DNA of 64,000 nt, from NCBI RefSeq assembly GCF_034555935.1, contig NZ_JAYDCJ010000003.1, positions 2,108,001 to 2,172,000 on the forward strand, read 5' to 3'. The DNA is from Marinobacter qingdaonensis. Its GTDB lineage: Bacteria; Pseudomonadota; Gammaproteobacteria; Pseudomonadales; Oleiphilaceae. Shown here piece after piece: positions 52,398 through 62,387 of the stretch. The position numbers were made by a program, and so were the translations under genes. Each line of letters begins with the position of its first letter. The first letter of the stretch is position 1. The notes under the pieces were generated by a model. It worked only from the letters and a program-made list of their open reading frames with translations. It had not been told where the DNA came from and did not search any database.

Positions 52398-52522
52398 TGG
52401 ATACGTTCCCTGAGTTGCACGATTAAAAATCAGTCAATTAACAAAGGCGCAATTTTGTCACACTCAAGCGGCTGATCAAGCGGGGCTGCATTACGATACG
52501 CTCATGGACACCCGCTTGGCTC

Positions 52523-52822
52523 CTAGGGCAGCACGGCCTTGAACGGTTTCACCGTGACCTGTTTGTAAACCCCGGCCTCGATGTAGGGATCGGCGTCGGC
52601 CCAGGCCTGCGCCGCTTCCAGGGAGTCGAATTCGGCCACCACCAGGCTGCCGGTGAATCCGGCTTCGCCCGGATCGGGGGTGTCGATGGCGGGATGGGGG
52701 CCGGCCACCAGCAGGCGGCCCTCGGCCTTCAGGGCCTGCAGTCGGTCCAGGTGGGCCGGGCGGGCCTGCTGGCGCATGGGCAGGCTGTTTTCGACGTCTT
52801 CGCTGATGATCGCGTAGTACAT
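52523..52822 (-). CDS. YciI-like protein
   Basis: Small cytoplasmic ferredoxin-fold protein of 99 aa. [14 protein letters not shown] and AGPHPAID fit YciI; the conserved His/Asp pair is H66 and D69 approximately. The frame is open further upstream, but starting at 52822 gives the family N-terminus and length (E. coli 98 aa). The biochemical role is unsettled in the family. It is divergent from the RNase AM gene, 133 bp apart. Confidence 0.85.
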   Translation of the reverse strand: MYYAIISEDVENSLPMRQQARPAHLDRLQALKAEGRLLVAGPHPAIDTPDPGEAGFTGSLVVAEFDSLEAAQAWADADPYIEAGVYKQVTVKPFKAVLP

Positions 52823-52955
52823 GAAGGTCTCCGTTGTCGGTGTCGCGGCCAGCCGGGCTGGCGCTGCAATGGCTTCGGGTGGGTACAGGGGCAAGCGTTC
52901 ACTGATACACTAGCGAGTGAGCAAGCACTGCCAACCCTCTGATTCAGGAATTGTT

Positions 52956-53834
52956 GTGACTATAACGCAAGACCCCGAGTTGTGCATTGATCTGCACTGC
53001 CACAGCACCGCCTCCGACGGCGCCCTGACGCCGTCAGCCCTGGTGGCCCGGGCGGCAGAGCGCGGGGTCACCCACCTGGCGTTGACCGACCACGACACCA
53101 TTGCCGGGCTGGCCGAGGCGGGTGCCGCCGCCGGCGAGCATGGCGTTTCCCTGATTCCCGGGATCGAACTGTCCTGCCTGTGGAAGAGCCGGACCATTCA
53201 CATTGTCGGGCTGGATTTCGATTCCGGCGACACCCGGTTCCGGGCCGCCCTCGAGCGGCAGCACGACAACCGGTGGGCGAGGGCGCGGATGATTGCCGAG
53301 CGCCTGAGCAAGCTGAAGGTGCCGGACCTGCTGACGCGGGCGACCGAGCTGTCCGGTGGTGATGTCCCGGGGCGCCCGCATTTCGCTCAGGCGCTGGTTA
53401 AGGCCGGGGTGGTGTCCAACACCGCCCAGGCGTTCAAGCGCCATCTGGGCAGCGGTAAGCCCGGTGATGTGAAGGCGTTCTGGCCGGAGTTGCCGGAGGT
53501 GGTGCGCTGGATCACGGACGCCGGCGGCATTGCGGTGCTGGCCCATCCTCGTAAATACCAGTTGACCGCGACCAAGCTGCGGGAGTTGACCGGGGATTTC
53601 CGTCGGGCCGGGGGGCAGGCGATCGAGGTGTCGACGTCGGGTCAGTCCAGCGGCGATCTGGGCTTCCTGGCGGAGCTGTGTCGGCGGGAACAGTTGCTGG
53701 CGTCCCAGGGCAGCGATTTCCACTTTCCCGGAGCACCCTGGTGTGAGCTGGGGCGTATCATGAAAATGCCAGACGGGCTTGAGCCGGTCTGGCATTGTTT
53801 CAAGCAGCCTGTGTCTGCGGCAGCGCCGGTTTAG
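52956..53834 (+). CDS. rnm: PHP-domain exoribonuclease RNase AM (YciV/TrpH)
   Basis: PHP-family phosphoesterase; E. coli YciV matures rRNA 5' ends and removes 5' nucleotides. The metal ligands are visible: DLHCHSTASDG, LTDHDT, IPGIELS, and near the C-terminus SQGSDFHFPG. Starting at GTG 52956 gives 292 aa, equal to the E. coli protein, and AGGA at 52946-52949 is well placed. A GTG at 52917 would add 13 residues. Its 3' end overlaps the YecA-like gene tail-to-tail by 4 bp. Confidence 0.87.
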   Translation: MTITQDPELCIDLHCHSTASDGALTPSALVARAAERGVTHLALTDHDTIAGLAEAGAAAGEHGVSLIPGIELSCLWKSRTIHIVGLDFDSGDTRFRAALERQHDNRWARARMIAERLSKLKVPDLLTRATELSGGDVPGRPHFAQALVKAGVVSNTAQAFKRHLGSGKPGDVKAFWPELPEVVRWITDAGGIAVLAHPRKYQLTATKLRELTGDFRRAGGQAIEVSTSGQSSGDLGFLAELCRREQLLASQGSDFHFPGAPWCELGRIMKMPDGLEPVWHCFKQPVSAAAPV

Positions 53835-54373
53835 TCCGGCGCGTGGAACAGCAGGTACAGGTCGGTCAGCGAGTCGGGAATGGCATCGGCCATCTGACGT
53901 GACAGCTTGTCGCTGTTGCGAACCTTCTGGAAGTCCTCATCGTCAAACAGCCCGGACAGGGTCAGCATCGGGACCAGCAGATCTGCGGTCTCCTCCTCAC
54001 TGGCTGCCTCCAGCCACGCCGCCTCGTGTTCGAGGAAGGTGTCCACGAAGCCCGCGCACCAGTTTTCCAGTGCGTTCATCGGGTCGCCGTCTTCCGGTTC
54101 CGGCAGTTCCAGAGCCTGGCCCATATCCAGGGAATGGGCCATGGCCGTGGCCAGCTGCTGGACGCAGCGGCTGAACACGTCCGGAACCTCGCCACCGGGC
54201 ACCTTGTCGGTGCCGGTGGCGAGGCGGAAGATGTCTTCCGCGCTCAGATCAACCGGGCCGACGACGCTGGCACAGACCACCCCGTGCAGGCCGAAGAAGT
54301 CCAGGGCGTCGTCACCCCAGGGATCGGCGAACAGGATGTCTTCCAGCGCTTCGATGTCGGAGTTGGATAGCAT
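53831..54373 (-). CDS. UPF0149/YecA-YgfB family protein
   Basis: Helical acidic protein of 180 aa. It matches the UPF0149 pattern: LEDILF, then DFFGLHGVVCASVVGP (the usual LHGFLTA-like turn), and WCAGFVDTF (matching the W-CxGF motif). No C-terminal SEC-C zinc motif is present, so it is nearer to YgfB than to full-length YecA. It is encoded 3 bp downstream of rne on the same strand and so is probably co-transcribed. The function is unknown. Confidence 0.83.
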   Translation of the reverse strand: MLSNSDIEALEDILFADPWGDDALDFFGLHGVVCASVVGPVDLSAEDIFRLATGTDKVPGGEVPDVFSRCVQQLATAMAHSLDMGQALELPEPEDGDPMNALENWCAGFVDTFLEHEAAWLEAASEEETADLLVPMLTLSGLFDDEDFQKVRNSDKLSRQMADAIPDSLTDLYLLFHAPD

Positions 54374-54376
54374 CGA

Positions 54377-57300
54377 TCAGTTACTCCCGGCCTTTTTGGC
54401 TTCTTCCGCGGCGCGCTGACGTTTGCGCACTTCCCGAGGATCATTGTAGGCCCGTCCCGGGGTTACCGGTACGTCGACGCCTGCGGGCTCGGCCGGTTTG
54501 GCCTGCTCGGACTTGGCCGCCGGCTGCTCGGCCGGCTTGGCGCTCTCGGCCTTGGCGTCGGACTTGGGCTCAGGCGCGGCGGCCGGCTTCGGCTCAGCCT
54601 TGGCCTCGGTTTTGGGCTCGGCCTCAGCCTGGGCGGGCTTTGCCTCGGCCTTGGCTTCGGCGGACTTTTGCTCAGCCTTGGCGTCAGCGGCAGCCGCGGG
54701 CTTGTCCTGGGCCTTGGGCGATTGCGCCTTGCTTTCAGCCGGCTGCTTGGCGTCCTTGGCTTCGGCGGCCTTGGACTCGGCAGGCTTCGGTTCAGCCTGC
54801 TTGGACGCAGCTGGCTTTTGTTCGGCCTGCTTGGGCTCGGCTGGCTTGGACTCGGCTGGCTTTTGCTCGGCCGCTTTCGCCTCGGCGGGCTTCTGGTCCG
54901 CCGGCTTCTTGTCGGCAGCTTCAGACGCGGGCTTGCCGGTCTCGGCTTTGGTCTCGGTCTTGGACTCAGCCGGCTTGGCCTTGGCCTCCGGAGCCTGTTC
55001 GGCCTTGGCTTTCGGCGCCTCGTCTGCGCCGGCCTTGGCCGCACCTTCGGACTTGGCCGGGGCGCTGTCATCCGCCTTGGCCTTGGCAGCCTCCTCAGGC
55101 TTGACCTGGGGCTTCTGGCTGTCGGCTTTCGCCTCGGCCTTGGCGTCTTGCTTCGGCGCTTCGCTGGCCTGCGCGGACTTGTCGTCCTGGGCCTTGGCGG
55201 CCGGAGCCTGGTCCTTCTGCGGCTGGCTGGCTTCCGCCGCCTTCACCTCGGACTTGGCGGCCTCACCGGATTGCTCCGGCTGGGTGTCCTTCTGGTGCTT
55301 TTCGCTGCGCACCGCCTTGCGATCGGCCGGGGTAGAGGCCGGCGTTTCGGCCGGTGAGCCGTCGCGGTTGCGCTGGCGACGTGGCTTGCGCGGCTTGTCG
55401 CTGCCGCCGCCTTTCTCGCCGGAGCTGCCCTTGTCGCCGCCCGGCTTCTTGGCGGACTGCTGGTCCTTCTGCTCGCGGGTGTCCTTCTGGTCCTTTTGGT
55501 CCTTCTGGTCGCGCTGGCCCTGATCGCGCTGCGGCTTGTTGCGGCCCTGGCCGCGGCCACGACCCTGACCGCCCTGGCGACCGTCACCGCCCTTGTTGTC
55601 GGCGGTTTTGGTGTCCGCGCCGCGGTTGTCGGTGCCTTTGCTGTCAGCGGCCTTGTCGGCACCCTGACGGTTCTGGTTGCCGCGGTTGCGACCGCGACCA
55701 CGGTTGTCGTCGCCACGGCCCTGCTGGCCGCCCTGACGGCGATCGTTGCCGCTGCGGTTGCCGCCACTGCGCTGGTCGTCACGGGCGACGCGGGACTTGC
55801 GACGGTCCTGGCGGCCCTGGTTGCGGCGATCTTCGCGGGCGGATTTGCCCGTGTCGCGGCTTTCCTCGGTCTGGGCTTCCTCATCGCCGAAGAAGTTGGC
55901 GATCTTGCGGCCCAGGCGGCGGAACAGGCCCTCTTCCTGCTCTTCAGCGGGTTCGGCTTTCGCGGCCGGGGTGGGGGCCGGGGCGCTCGGGCGAATGGCT
56001 TTCACCGCCGCCTGCTCACGAACCGGACGTTCGGCGGCCGGGGCCTCGAACACTTCCTCTTCACGCACGCTGTACTCCTGGGCCACCTGGTGGCTGGAGA
56101 TGTGCTCCGGCGTGGTTTCGTCCTGGCGCAGGCGCAGGATTTCAAAGTGCGGGGTCTCCATGTGCGGGACCGGCACCACAACCACGTTCACTTCCTGGCG
56201 CGCTTCGATGTCGGCCAGCTGCTTGCGCTTCTCGTTCAGCAGGAAGGTGGCGACGGACACAGGCACCACGGCCCGGACTTCGCCGGTCTTCTCCTTGGAG
56301 GATTCCTCGTAGATCAGGCGCATGATGCTCAGCGCCAGGGACTCGATGCCGCGGATGGTGCCCTGGCCTTCACAGCGCGGGCAGACTTCGCTGCGGGTCT
56401 CGCCCAGGGATGGACGCAGGCGCTGACGGGACATTTCCAGCAGGCCGAAGCGGGAAATCTTGCCGACCTGGACCCGGGCCCGGTCGATTTCCAGGGCCTC
56501 GCGGATCTTCTGCTCGACTTCGCGCTGGTGCTTGGCCGGCGTCATGTCGATGAAGTCGATGACGATCAGGCCACCCATGTCGCGCAGGCGCAGCTGCCGG
56601 GCGATTTCCTCGGCCGCTTCCAGGTTGGTCTGGAGCGCGGTCTCCTCGATGTCCTGGCCTTTGGTGGCGCGGGAGGAGTTGATGTCGATGGACACCAGGG
56701 CTTCGGTCGGATCGATAACGATGGAGCCGCCAGAGGGCAGTTTCACTTCGCGCTGGAACGCGGTCTCGATCTGGCCTTCGATCTGGTAGCGGCTGAACAG
56801 CGGAATCTCGTCCTTGTACAGCTTGATCTTGTTCTCGAAGGTGGGCATGACCGCGCGCACGAAGTTCAGCACGTCTTCGTACACGCCGTTGGCATCGATC
56901 AGCACCTCGCCAATGTCCTGGCGCAGGTAGTCGCGCACGGCGCGGATGATGACGTTGCTTTCCTGGTGGATCAGGAAGGGCGCCTTGCGCTCACCGGCGG
57001 CCTGGGTGATGGCTTCCCAGAACTGGACCAGGTAGTCGAGGTCCCACTGCAGTTCTTCGGTGGTACGGCCGATGCCGGCGGTGCGCACGATGATGCCCAT
57101 GGACTTGGGCACCTGCACGTCGCTCATGGCTTCCTTCAGCTGGGCCCGCTCTTCGCCCTCGATGCGACGGGAAATGCCGCCGGCGCGAGAGTTATTGGGC
57201 ATGAGCACCAGGTAGCGGCCGGCCAGGGAAATGAAGGTGGTCAGGGCTGCGCCCTTGTTGCCACGCTCTTCCTTGTCGACCTGGACAATGACTTCCTGGC

Positions 57301-57592
57301 CTTCGGAGACCACATCCTTGATGTTGATCTTGCCTTCGATCTGGCCCGGAGACTTCTTGAAGTACTCCTTGGAGATTTCCTTCAGCGGCAGAAAGCCGTG
57401 GCGCTCGGCGCCAAAATCCACGAACGCGGCTTCGAGGCTGGGCTCGACCCGGGTAATGCGGCCTTTGTAGATGTTGGCTTTCTTTTGCTCGCGGGAACTG
57501 GATTCGATATCAAGGTCGAACAGACGCTGGCCGTCGACCAGTGCAACGCGCAACTCCTCAGGGTGAGTTGCATTGATGAGCATTCTTTTCAT
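54377..57592 (-). CDS. rne: Ribonuclease E
   Basis: Essential endoribonuclease for mRNA decay and rRNA/tRNA processing, and scaffold of the degradosome. The catalytic half matches E. coli by number: S1 domain (about 37-120), metal-binding D303 and D346, and the zinc-link C404-P-R-C407. The C-terminal half (about 510-1071) is disordered: an Arg/Gly/Asn/Gln-rich RNA-binding stretch (about 590-760), then several hundred residues of Ala/Lys/Pro/Glu repeats ([10 protein letters not shown] type), and a conserved-looking end, [14 protein letters not shown]. It is 1071 aa (E. coli 1061). CAGGAA lies before the ATG, and a long upstream region is shared with rluC. Confidence 0.96.
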   Translation of the reverse strand: MKRMLINATHPEELRVALVDGQRLFDLDIESSSREQKKANIYKGRITRVEPSLEAAFVDFGAERHGFLPLKEISKEYFKKSPGQIEGKINIKDVVSEGQEVIVQVDKEERGNKGAALTTFISLAGRYLVLMPNNSRAGGISRRIEGEERAQLKEAMSDVQVPKSMGIIVRTAGIGRTTEELQWDLDYLVQFWEAITQAAGERKAPFLIHQESNVIIRAVRDYLRQDIGEVLIDANGVYEDVLNFVRAVMPTFENKIKLYKDEIPLFSRYQIEGQIETAFQREVKLPSGGSIVIDPTEALVSIDINSSRATKGQDIEETALQTNLEAAEEIARQLRLRDMGGLIVIDFIDMTPAKHQREVEQKIREALEIDRARVQVGKISRFGLLEMSRQRLRPSLGETRSEVCPRCEGQGTIRGIESLALSIMRLIYEESSKEKTGEVRAVVPVSVATFLLNEKRKQLADIEARQEVNVVVVPVPHMETPHFEILRLRQDETTPEHISSHQVAQEYSVREEEVFEAPAAERPVREQAAVKAIRPSAPAPTPAAKAEPAEEQEEGLFRRLGRKIANFFGDEEAQTEESRDTGKSAREDRRNQGRQDRRKSRVARDDQRSGGNRSGNDRRQGGQQGRGDDNRGRGRNRGNQNRQGADKAADSKGTDNRGADTKTADNKGGDGRQGGQGRGRGQGRNKPQRDQGQRDQKDQKDQKDTREQKDQQSAKKPGGDKGSSGEKGGGSDKPRKPRRQRNRDGSPAETPASTPADRKAVRSEKHQKDTQPEQSGEAAKSEVKAAEASQPQKDQAPAAKAQDDKSAQASEAPKQDAKAEAKADSQKPQVKPEEAAKAKADDSAPAKSEGAAKAGADEAPKAKAEQAPEAKAKPAESKTETKAETGKPASEAADKKPADQKPAEAKAAEQKPAESKPAEPKQAEQKPAASKQAEPKPAESKAAEAKDAKQPAESKAQSPKAQDKPAAAADAKAEQKSAEAKAEAKPAQAEAEPKTEAKAEPKPAAAPEPKSDAKAESAKPAEQPAAKSEQAKPAEPAGVDVPVTPGRAYNDPREVRKRQRAAEEAKKAGSN

Positions 57593-58187
57593 GGAAAGAA
57601 AGGGTTCCTGTCGATTGATTTTGACAGAAAACCGGAAGGGTTCGCATCAGCGAAGCTGGATGTGCGTGCCGCGGGGCTCTTTCACGTCAAGAGCAGGCCG
57701 GCGGCCAGACAAATCAGACCCTTATGGGGTGCGATTCTGTCTCTGTGAGACCACCGACGGCCCGACTGCCTGTAAGCAGCGAGAGGTCGTGTAAGGTTCG
57801 TGTCTGTTGACGCATATAATCCGTTTTCAGGTTCACTCAGGTGCCTGGGTCTCACGTCGTATTCGTAAGCTGGACGGCCCGGCCCTGTGTGGCAATGATT
57901 CTTCGCGATGTCGCCCGTCGGTTTTCCGCACGGTTTTTCCTCTCCTCCCGGGGCAGGTCATCAGCCGTCATCGGTCTGTCCTGTCTCTCCGGGAGCACTT
58001 CCTCCGCCGTTCCCCGATAGTGATTGGGCGCACGGCGTTCAAACTCTCGAATAGTGTCGGTATACTTCTGCCGCTCCGGCTTCTGACTGGAGTTGGTCAG
58101 GCCGTAGACAAACGGCAGAGCACGCCGGAATATAACAGTATTCCGTTGGCCGTTCAATGCTGCACTTATCCGTCATTAAGGAAGTTC
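57593..58187. promoter_or_regulatory. Divergent rne-rluC control region
   Basis: There are 595 bp without a convincing gene. On the plus side, TTCAAA (58038-58043), a 17-nt spacer and TATACT (58061-58066) form a good rluC promoter with a leader of about 115 nt. On the minus side I see no clear consensus promoter for rne, and the region leaves room for a long 5' leader. In enterobacteria such a leader mediates RNase E autoregulation; whether it does so here is inference. Confidence 0.5.
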
Positions 58188-59249
58188 ATGTCCCGCAAGT
58201 CTGCGACCAGAAAATCCCCCGCGAAACGCCCGGGCAAAGCGGCGCCGGCGCATCCCCCCAAAACTCCGTCCAAGCCCAGGCCCAGCGGGCCCAGCGAGGT
58301 GCGCACCGGGGTCCAGTGGGTCACCGTGGATGAGGACAACGCCGGCCAGCGGGTCGACAACTTTCTACTCGCCCAATTGCGGGGCGTGCCCAAGAGCATC
58401 ATCTACCGGGTGGTGCGCAAGGGCGAGGTCCGGGTCAATAAGGGGCGGGTCAAACCCGACACCCGGCTGAATGCAGGCGACCAGGTCCGCATTCCGCCCA
58501 TGACCCAGAAGGAAAAGCCGGCCCAGGTCGAGCCCGGCACCCGGGTCCAGGGGGTAATGGAAGCCGCCGTGCTGTTCGAGAACGATCAGATGCTGGTGGT
58601 GAACAAGCCCTCGGGCATTGCCGTCCACGGTGGCAGTGGCCTGAGCTTTGGCTTGATTGAGGTGCTGCGCTCGGCAAGGCCGCAGACCAAGTTCCTCGAG
58701 CTGGTGCACCGCCTGGATCGCGACACCTCCGGTCTGGTGATGGTGGCCAAGAAGCGCTCGGCGCTGCGGTTCCTGCAGGACGAGCTGCGCCACAAACGCA
58801 TTCGCAAGCATTACCACGCCCTGGTAGCGGGACATTGGCCGGCGGTCGTGGATCGGGTCGAGCAGCCGCTGCTGCGCTACGAGATGCCGAACGGCGAGCG
58901 CCGGGTGCGGGTGGACGAGGCCGGCAAGGCGTCGCTGACGCTGTTTCGCTGTATCGCCCGCTATCAGGGCTACAGTCTGGTCGAGGCCTCCCCGGTCACC
59001 GGTCGCACCCACCAGATCCGCGTCCACAGCGCCTGGGAGGGTCATCCGATTGCCGGTGACGACAAGTATATGGATGATGTGAGCCTGAAGGCGTTCCGCG
59101 CCATCGGCGGTCAGCGGCTGATGCTCCATGCCCGCGCGCTCGAGTTCACCTTGCCGGGGTCCGGCGAGGCCATGCGCCTGGAGGCGCCCTACGACGATGC
59201 ATTCACCAACGCGCTGGCAATTCTCGAGGCGCGGAGCAGGAATCAGTAA
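58188..59249 (+). CDS. rluC: 23S rRNA pseudouridine(955/2504/2580) synthase RluC
   Basis: Converts three uridines of 23S rRNA to pseudouridine. After a basic, disordered N-terminus (1-40) comes an S4 RNA-binding domain (about 48-105, with RVDNFLLAQLRGVPKS) and the catalytic domain with the aspartate in HRLDRDTSGLVMVAK. GRTHQIRVH is the RluA-family motif III. It is 353 aa. Start 58188 is chosen inside a longer open frame, because AAGGAAG (58178-58184) precedes it and the upstream frame lacks conservation. It is divergent from rne and followed directly by the HAD gene. Confidence 0.93.
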   Translation: MSRKSATRKSPAKRPGKAAPAHPPKTPSKPRPSGPSEVRTGVQWVTVDEDNAGQRVDNFLLAQLRGVPKSIIYRVVRKGEVRVNKGRVKPDTRLNAGDQVRIPPMTQKEKPAQVEPGTRVQGVMEAAVLFENDQMLVVNKPSGIAVHGGSGLSFGLIEVLRSARPQTKFLELVHRLDRDTSGLVMVAKKRSALRFLQDELRHKRIRKHYHALVAGHWPAVVDRVEQPLLRYEMPNGERRVRVDEAGKASLTLFRCIARYQGYSLVEASPVTGRTHQIRVHSAWEGHPIAGDDKYMDDVSLKAFRAIGGQRLMLHARALEFTLPGSGEAMRLEAPYDDAFTNALAILEARSRNQ

Positions 59250-59897
59250 ATGAAGGTCAAGGTAGTCATTTTCGATTGGGACGGGACCCTGGTGGATTCC
59301 GTCGAGCACATTGCCGAAAGCCTGCATCAGGCCGCCACCGAGCTGGGTTTTCCGGCGCGGGAGCGCGAGGCCTATCGCGACATCATTGGCCTGGGCATGG
59401 TCGAGGCCCTGGAAAAGCTCTACCCGGGCATCAGTCGGGACGAGATGAACCGTATCCGCGAGGGTTATGGCCGCTATTTCTTCAAGAAGGTGACCACGCC
59501 CCAGAACGTGTTTGCAGGCATGGCCGACGTGGTTGCGGATATTCGCGGGTCGGGTCGGGGCTGCTCGGTGGCCACCGGCAAGAGTCGTCGGGGGCTGGAT
59601 CTGGCTCTGGTCTCCAGCGGCCTGGGTGAGCATTTCGACATTACCCGCTGCGCCGACGAAACCCGCTCCAAGCCCGATCCGACCATGCTGGAGGAGATTG
59701 TCCGCTTCTACGGCATCGACCCGTCCGAGGCGGTGATGATTGGCGATACCCGCTATGATCTCGACATGGCCCAGCGGCTCGGCATGCCCTCCATCGGAGT
59801 CGAGTGGGGAGTGCACAAGCGCGACGTGCTGGGCGAATACGCTCCGCATGCCATTGTTGATACGGTTTCCGATCTGCGCCGGGTGTTGGGCCTCTGA
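59250..59897 (+). CDS. HAD-superfamily phosphatase (phosphoglycolate-phosphatase-like)
   Basis: HAD hydrolase, subfamily IA, of 215 aa. Motif I is FDWDGTLVDS with nucleophile D9 and acid D11. Motif II lies near VATGKSRRG, and motif IV reads MIGDTRYDLDMA. A helical cap domain covers residues 15-80. The substrate is not evident: phosphoglycolate, pyrophosphate or a sugar phosphate are all possible. The start abuts the rluC stop with no gap, the same order as in Pseudomonas, and sppA follows 40 bp later. Confidence 0.87.
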   Translation: MKVKVVIFDWDGTLVDSVEHIAESLHQAATELGFPAREREAYRDIIGLGMVEALEKLYPGISRDEMNRIREGYGRYFFKKVTTPQNVFAGMADVVADIRGSGRGCSVATGKSRRGLDLALVSSGLGEHFDITRCADETRSKPDPTMLEEIVRFYGIDPSEAVMIGDTRYDLDMAQRLGMPSIGVEWGVHKRDVLGEYAPHAIVDTVSDLRRVLGL

Positions 59898-59937
59898 CCC
59901 TTGGCCACACGACCACTATTGCTGACAGGATGGATGC

Positions 59938-60981
59938 ATGACCGACTGGGATTCTGACAAGACCGCCGAGTGGGGCGACAAACCGGTACCAAAGGCTGAG
60001 GGTGAGTCCACCCGGGCCGGTCGCAAGGGGCCAAGTCTACCGCCGGAGACCGGTCGGGACTGGAAGCTGATCGAGAAGCTGGTCATGTCCCTGCAGGCGG
60101 AGCAGCGTCGCAGCCGGCGCTGGGGCATCTTCTTCAAGTTCCTGACCTTCGCCTATCTGTTCGCCATATTGTTCATGTTCAAGTTTCCCCTGGGTGACAC
60201 CCTCGATACCGCGACCGGCAAGCACACGGCCCTGGTTGAGGTGAACGGTCCCATTGCCGCGGACGAACTGGCCAGCGCCGACAACATTGTCGGAGCCCTG
60301 CGCACGGCGTTTGAAGAGGAAAGTGCGGTGGCGGTGTTGGTGCGGATCAACAGCCCGGGCGGCAGCCCGGTGCAGTCCGGCTACATCTATGACGAGATCA
60401 AGCGCCTGCGGCAGGAGTACCCGGAGAAGAAACTGTACGCGGTGATTTCTGACGTCGGTGCATCCGGTGCCTACTACATTGCCTCGGCCGCCGATGAAAT
60501 CTATGCCAATCGGGCCAGTCTGGTGGGTTCGATCGGTGTTGTGGCCGGCGGATTCGGCTTTACCGAGGTCATGGAGAAGATCGGTGTCGAGCGCCGGCTG
60601 TACACCGCGGGCGACAACAAGGCGTTCCTGGATCCGTTCTCGCCCGAGCAGGATGAGGAAGTGGTCTTCTGGCAGGGCGTGCTCAAAAACACCCACCAGC
60701 AGTTCATCGAGGCGGTGAAAGCCGGTCGGGGCGAGCGGCTGGCCGATGACGAGCGCCTGTTCAGTGGTTTGGTCTGGAGTGGCGAGCAGGCCGTTGAGCT
60801 GGGCCTGGTGGACGGCCTCGGCAGTTCCTCGTATGTGGCGCGCCAGATCGTCGGTCAGGAAAAGCTCGTGGATTACAGTCGTCGCAAGTCGCCGCTGCAG
60901 GACCTGGTCGATCAGTTGGGCGTAGCCTTCGGCGAAGGCTTTGCCGCCCAGTTGCTGGATAGCCGGCTGGAACTGCGCTAG
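59938..60981 (+). CDS. sppA: Signal peptide peptidase SppA (S49, short form)
   Basis: Membrane-bound serine protease that degrades cleaved signal peptides. The cytoplasmic N-terminus (1-62) is followed by one membrane helix (about 64-84) and the S49 domain. The nucleophile is S176 in GASGAYY and the general base is K228 in AGDNKAF. The 52-residue spacing equals that of B. subtilis SppA (S147/K199). At 347 aa it is the short single-domain form, not the 67-kDa E. coli type. It belongs to the rluC-HAD-sppA run. An AGCCGG/CCGGCT stem lies at its end (60980-60995). Confidence 0.93.
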   Translation: MTDWDSDKTAEWGDKPVPKAEGESTRAGRKGPSLPPETGRDWKLIEKLVMSLQAEQRRSRRWGIFFKFLTFAYLFAILFMFKFPLGDTLDTATGKHTALVEVNGPIAADELASADNIVGALRTAFEEESAVAVLVRINSPGGSPVQSGYIYDEIKRLRQEYPEKKLYAVISDVGASGAYYIASAADEIYANRASLVGSIGVVAGGFGFTEVMEKIGVERRLYTAGDNKAFLDPFSPEQDEEVVFWQGVLKNTHQQFIEAVKAGRGERLADDERLFSGLVWSGEQAVELGLVDGLGSSSYVARQIVGQEKLVDYSRRKSPLQDLVDQLGVAFGEGFAAQLLDSRLELR

Positions 60982-61003
60982 CCGGGACGCCGGCTGGTTG
61001 CCG

Positions 61004-61600
61004 TCAGGGGGCCAGCAGCGGGTTGCGGCCCCAGTGGCGCAGCATGTCGGTGAGTGCGATCAGCGGCAGGCCGACCAGGCTGTTGGGGTCACGACCTTTC
61101 AGGCCGCTGAACAGGGTGATGCCCAGTCCTTCCATCTTGAAGCTGCCGGCGCAGTCGTAGGGTTGCTCGCGGCGCAGGTAAGCTTCGATCTCCCGGGTCT
61201 CCAGATCCCGGAATCGCACCGAGAACGGCTCGCAGTGATGTTGGGTCCGACCGCTGTCGGCGTCCAGCAGGGTCAGTCCGGTCAGGAACAGCACTGCATG
61301 GCCGCTGCTCTGCTGCAGCTGGTGCACCGCCTGCTCGTGGTTGCCGGGTTTGTGCAGCAATGTGCCGTCGGGCAGGCAGGCGACCTGATCGGAACCGATG
61401 ATCCAGTGTCCCGGGTATTGCGTCGCCAGGGCCTGGGCCTTGCTGCCGGCCAGGCGCAGGGCCAGCGCTTCGGCGCTTTCGTCCGGCTGCGGGGTCTCGT
61501 CGATGTCCGGGCTGGCGGTGGTGAATGGCAGTCCCAGGCGCTCCAGGAGCTCCCGCCGATAGGGCGAGGAGGAGGCCAGTAGTAGCGGCGTTTGAGTCAT
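61004..61600 (-). CDS. Maf-family nucleotide pyrophosphatase (YceF-like)
   Basis: House-cleaning enzyme that hydrolyses non-standard nucleoside triphosphates; E. coli YceF prefers 7-methyl-GTP. The opening LLLASSSPYRRELLERLGLPF and the conserved GSDQVACLPDG and KPGNHEQA segments identify the family. It is 198 aa. Start 61600 gives the conserved N-terminus, and the 12 residues further upstream are not conserved in style. It faces yceD divergently, the arrangement also known in Pseudomonas and E. coli. Confidence 0.9.
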   Translation of the reverse strand: MTQTPLLLASSSPYRRELLERLGLPFTTASPDIDETPQPDESAEALALRLAGSKAQALATQYPGHWIIGSDQVACLPDGTLLHKPGNHEQAVHQLQQSSGHAVLFLTGLTLLDADSGRTQHHCEPFSVRFRDLETREIEAYLRREQPYDCAGSFKMEGLGITLFSGLKGRDPNSLVGLPLIALTDMLRHWGRNPLLAP

Positions 61601-61753
61601 TGCGGCGTCCTGTGCGTGTGCGTTCGGGATGGCCACGGTGGATGTTCCCGGTCAGGCGTTATCGTAAAATACCTCTATCTGCGGCGGAACCCCTGGTGAA
61701 AACGCCACGAAGTCTTTGACACCAGAGGGCCGCGCCCCTAAAATTGCGCGCCT

Positions 61754-62308
61754 ATGTCAAAAGCGTCACACGCCGAGTTGCCCAAGTCTGTCGATCCATA
61801 CCGGTTGGCGGAACAGAACAGTACGCTGGAGGGTGAGATTCCCCTTGGCGCGCTGAGTCGTTTCCGGGAGGCGGTTCTGGGTGTCGACGAGCAGGCGGTG
61901 TGTCGGGTCAGGCTGTCGTTTTACCAGGATGCCCAGCGTCGCCGCATCGTTTCGGGTGAACTGGAAGCCACGGTGGATCTGGAATGCCAGCGCTGCATGG
62001 GTGCCATGCAGACGGTCTTGAATTCCGAATTTACCCTGGGTCTGGTGACCAGCGACGAGCAGGCACAGAATCTTCCGAAAGAGCTGGAGCCGTTCCTGAC
62101 GGACGATTTCAGCGCGGACCTCTGGTCCTTGGTCGAAGACGAGTTGTTGCTGGTGCTGCCGGCCTTCCCGTTGCACGAGCGGGCCGAATGTCCGGCACGG
62201 GAAGACCTCGAGGCCTACGAGCCCGACGGCGAACCTGAGCAGCCGGACGAGCCGCAAAAAGAGAACCCGTTCAGCGTGCTGGCGGATCTCAAGAAGACGA
62301 AACATTAA
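61754..62308 (+). CDS. yceD: YceD/DUF177 family protein
   Basis: Protein of 184 aa encoded just before rpmF. The family signature is CQRCMGAMQ (C-x2-C) near residue 78, with a further cysteine in ECPAREDLEAYEPD, so it may bind zinc. An acidic C-terminal stretch precedes the final NPFSVLADLKK, a conserved end. Plant and bacterial relatives are linked to 23S rRNA accumulation, but its exact activity is unknown. It is 79 bp upstream of rpmF in the usual yceD-rpmF-plsX-fabD order. Confidence 0.92.
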   Translation: MSKASHAELPKSVDPYRLAEQNSTLEGEIPLGALSRFREAVLGVDEQAVCRVRLSFYQDAQRRRIVSGELEATVDLECQRCMGAMQTVLNSEFTLGLVTSDEQAQNLPKELEPFLTDDFSADLWSLVEDELLLVLPAFPLHERAECPAREDLEAYEPDGEPEQPDEPQKENPFSVLADLKKTKH

Positions 62309-62387
62309 GCAGGTGCGGGCTCCGCTGGGAGTCGGCGCAGTACATCGAACACACGTTTATTCACGTTAACAGGTCAGGAGCATAATC

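Noticed and set aside
55496..57748. Plus-strand frame of 750 codons opposite rne, with membrane-like stretches
   Set aside because: The hydrophobic look comes from reading the Ala/Lys/Glu/Arg codons of the RNase E tail backwards. D303, D346 and the CxxC fix rne as the gene.
57810..57820. TTGACG next to TATAAT upstream of rluC
   Set aside because: The two boxes are almost adjacent with no 15-19 nt spacer, so they cannot be one promoter. The pair at 58038-58066 is better spaced.
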